In this document: in pieces, positions 60,731 to 62,177 of the stretch
Numbering within the stretch: the first letter of the stretch is position 1
Layout of the letters: every line of letters begins with the position of its first letter
NCBI GenBank assembly: GCA_947259045.1
Contig: CAMYKZ010000038.1
Span: 1 to 62,177, forward strand
Origin: an uncultured Afifella sp.
GTDB lineage: Bacteria; Pseudomonadota; Alphaproteobacteria; Rhizobiales; Afifellaceae
Direction: 5' to 3'
DNA: 62,177 nucleotides
The notes under the pieces: generated by a model
The model's database searches: none
Seen by the model: the letters and a program-made list of their open reading frames with translations, nothing else
Told to the model about the DNA's origin: nothing
Translations under genes and position numbers: made by a program

Positions 60731-61624
60731 ATGGCAAAACATCCGGCGATGATTGACAGGCTTGCGATTTCTGAAATCGATGCCAACGGGTTGACCTTCC
60801 GCGTCGCCCATGGCGGCAGCGGTCCGCCGCTGCTGCTGTTGCACGGCCATCCGCAGACCCTGATGATGTGGGGCAGGGTGGCGCCGATTCTGGCAGACCA
60901 TTTCACCATCATCGCGCCGGATCTGCGCGGTTACGGCAAAAGCGGCAAGCCCGCATCAAGCCCCGATCACATGCCGCATTCCAAACGGACCATGGCAAAA
61001 GACCAGATCGCCATCATGCAGGCGTTTGGCCATCGCCGGTTTTCCGTCGCCGGGCACGATCGCGGCGGTCGGGTGGCCTACCGGCTGGCGCTCGATCATC
61101 CGGATGCGGTGGAGCGGCTGGCGGTGCTTGATATTCTGCCGACCTATGAACATTTTGCCCGCACCGACATGGCCTTTGCGCTCGGATATTATCACTGGTT
61201 CTTCCTAGCCCAGCCGTTTGACCGGCCGGAGCGGGCAATCATGGCCGATCCGGATTTCTGGTTCCTGTTCCGTTACGGCGGCAAACGGCCGGATTTTTTC
61301 ACCGAGGCAGCGCTAGAGGATTATCTGACCTGCTACCGCAACCCGGAAACCGTTCACGCAACCTGCGAGGATTACCGGGCTGCCGCGACGATCGATTTCG
61401 AAATCGACAAGGCCGATTACGGCGTCAGGCGCATTGGCTGCCCGCTGCTTGCGCTGTGGGGGGCAAACGGCAAGGTCGGCGAGCTGTATGACGTCCTGTC
61501 CGTCTGGCGCGACTGGGCGGACTATGTCTCCGGCAGGGCGCTGCCCTGCGGCCATTACCTGGCTGAGGAAAAGCCGGATGAGACGGCGGCGGCATTGCTG
61601 GCGTTTCTGCAGCGGCCTGATTGA
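60731..61624 (+). CDS. alpha/beta-hydrolase, fluoroacetate/haloacetate dehalogenase-like
   Basis: A 297-aa hydrolase from ATG 60731. It matches the fluoroacetate dehalogenase of Rhodopseudomonas palustris position for position: nucleophile Asp110 with Arg111 and Arg114 in GHDRGGRVAYR, Asp134 in VLDILPTYE, His155-Trp156 in YYHWFF for halide binding, Tyr215 in CEDYRA, and catalytic His275 in GHYLAEE. Epoxide hydrolases share the fold, but the HW pair and CEDYRA favour a haloacetate dehalogenase. The substrate range is not proven. It ends 5 nt from the convergent TetR gene. Confidence 0.85.
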   Translation: MAKHPAMIDRLAISEIDANGLTFRVAHGGSGPPLLLLHGHPQTLMMWGRVAPILADHFTIIAPDLRGYGKSGKPASSPDHMPHSKRTMAKDQIAIMQAFGHRRFSVAGHDRGGRVAYRLALDHPDAVERLAVLDILPTYEHFARTDMAFALGYYHWFFLAQPFDRPERAIMADPDFWFLFRYGGKRPDFFTEAALEDYLTCYRNPETVHATCEDYRAAATIDFEIDKADYGVRRIGCPLLALWGANGKVGELYDVLSVWRDWADYVSGRALPCGHYLAEEKPDETAAALLAFLQRPD

Positions 61625-61629
61625 ACGCG

Positions 61630-62177
61630 CTATTGCTCCGCTTGGGCAAACAGATGCCGGGCATTTTCGGCGACAGCCCTGAGATTGGCCGCCGATGCTC
61701 CGGTCTTTGCCAACAGCCCCATGCCAAGATGAAGCGCCATGATCGTGGCCGTCAGGCTTTCGGCGTCTTTATCCGACGGTAATTCGCCGGTTTCACCGGC
61801 TGATTTGATCCTTGCCAGCACAGCCGCTTCGATTTCGGCAATGCACTCGTGCGCAACCTTGCTGGGGCGGTTCTGCCCGTTGCCCTCAGAAAGCGTTCTG
61901 TTGACCAGGCAGCCCGGCGGGTGGTCTTTGCGCGCAAGGCCGTCTGCTGTCGCCGACAGCCAGGCCGTCATATCCTGTTTGAGCGTGCCGCCACCTTGCA
62001 ACGCCGCGATTGCAGTCCTGCCATAGTTTGCGAAATAGCGGTTCACGGCGGCTTCGAACAGAGCCGCCTTGTCGCCGAAAGCAGAGTAAAGCGATGGCCT
62101 GTTGACGCCGGTAGCGGCGACCAGATCGTCATAGGTGGTGGCCTCGAAGCCGTTGGTCCAGAACGCCTTCATTGCGG
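61630..62177 (-). CDS. TetR-family transcriptional regulator, N-terminus outside window
   Basis: The reverse strand is open from the window edge to a stop at 61630 (about 181 residues visible). The helix-turn-helix is present (FEATTYDDLVAATGVNRPSLYSAFGDKAALF), but the first helix lies beyond the edge. The ATG inside (MKAFWTNGFE) is a normal internal residue of the family, not the start. The ligand domain contains PPGCLVNRTLSE near the middle, typical of the TetR subgroup that controls short oxidoreductase or hydrolase genes. It is convergent with the dehalogenase gene. Confidence 0.85.
   Translation of the reverse strand, partial: AMKAFWTNGFEATTYDDLVAATGVNRPSLYSAFGDKAALFEAAVNRYFANYGRTAIAALQGGGTLKQDMTAWLSATADGLARKDHPPGCLVNRTLSEGNGQNRPSKVAHECIAEIEAAVLARIKSAGETGELPSDKDAESLTATIMALHLGMGLLAKTGASAANLRAVAENARHLFAQAEQ

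Overview
The window looks like a GC-rich (around 60% by eye) alphaproteobacterial chromosome, most likely Hyphomicrobiales or a close marine relative. The reasons are the trmD-rplS pair with an alphaproteobacterial-type L19, the many TRAP and NitT/TauT-type ABC importers, the Paracoccus/Starkeya-like sox cluster with an SqrR/BigR-type repressor, and the GntR-controlled catabolic modules. I see no rRNA, tRNA, CRISPR array or prophage.

Layout. 1-4.6 kb: a catabolic/transport module (3-hydroxyisobutyrate dehydrogenase-family fragment, FAH-family hydrolase, ABC importer, GntR regulator). It ends at the right-hand remnant of an IS30-family element. 4.9-9.5 kb: a minus-strand set of selO, a 79-aa ORF, a CPA1 antiporter and a GreA-like factor in overlapping order, then msrA-msrB. 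9.8-14.3 kb: a plus-strand cassette of two alpha/beta-hydrolase esterases alternating with two ATP-grasp ligases, the best candidate here for an uncharacterised biosynthetic pathway. 14.3-17.2 kb: a TRAP importer. 17.4-29.2 kb: a catabolic island of unknown substrate with a MetE-like protein, a TPP enzyme, a crotonyl-CoA carboxylase/reductase homologue, a GntR regulator with two matching palindromes, two FAH-family proteins, a four-gene ABC importer and an Ldh-family dehydrogenase.

29.2-39.7 kb: a probable decayed ORF, a large exported protein of unknown function, two membrane proteins, a beta-hydroxyacid dehydrogenase with an apparent internal deletion, and a second TRAP importer. 39.8-44.1 kb: ugpBAEC for sn-glycerol-3-phosphate uptake. 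44.5-46.1 kb: a lytic transglycosylase and a small protein. 46.1-56.2 kb: a sulfur-oxidation locus, with soxS-sqrR-soxT on the minus strand and soxXYZAB, soxCD and soxV on the plus strand. The ArsR-family repressor keeps both persulfide-sensing cysteines, and ATTC-N8-GAAT-like palindromes precede soxS, soxX (weak) and soxC. 56.3-62.2 kb: a phosphodiesterase, a Rieske oxygenase, trmD, rplS, a fluoroacetate-dehalogenase-like hydrolase and a TetR fragment.

One pattern crosses functional classes. Three genes (the first ABC ATPase, the beta-hydroxyacid dehydrogenase at 35.3 kb and soxD) each lack an internal block of roughly 15-40 conserved residues, with the downstream part of the same protein still readable. 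Two of these losses shift the frame. They are either real recent deletions or assembly artefacts, and read mapping would tell which.
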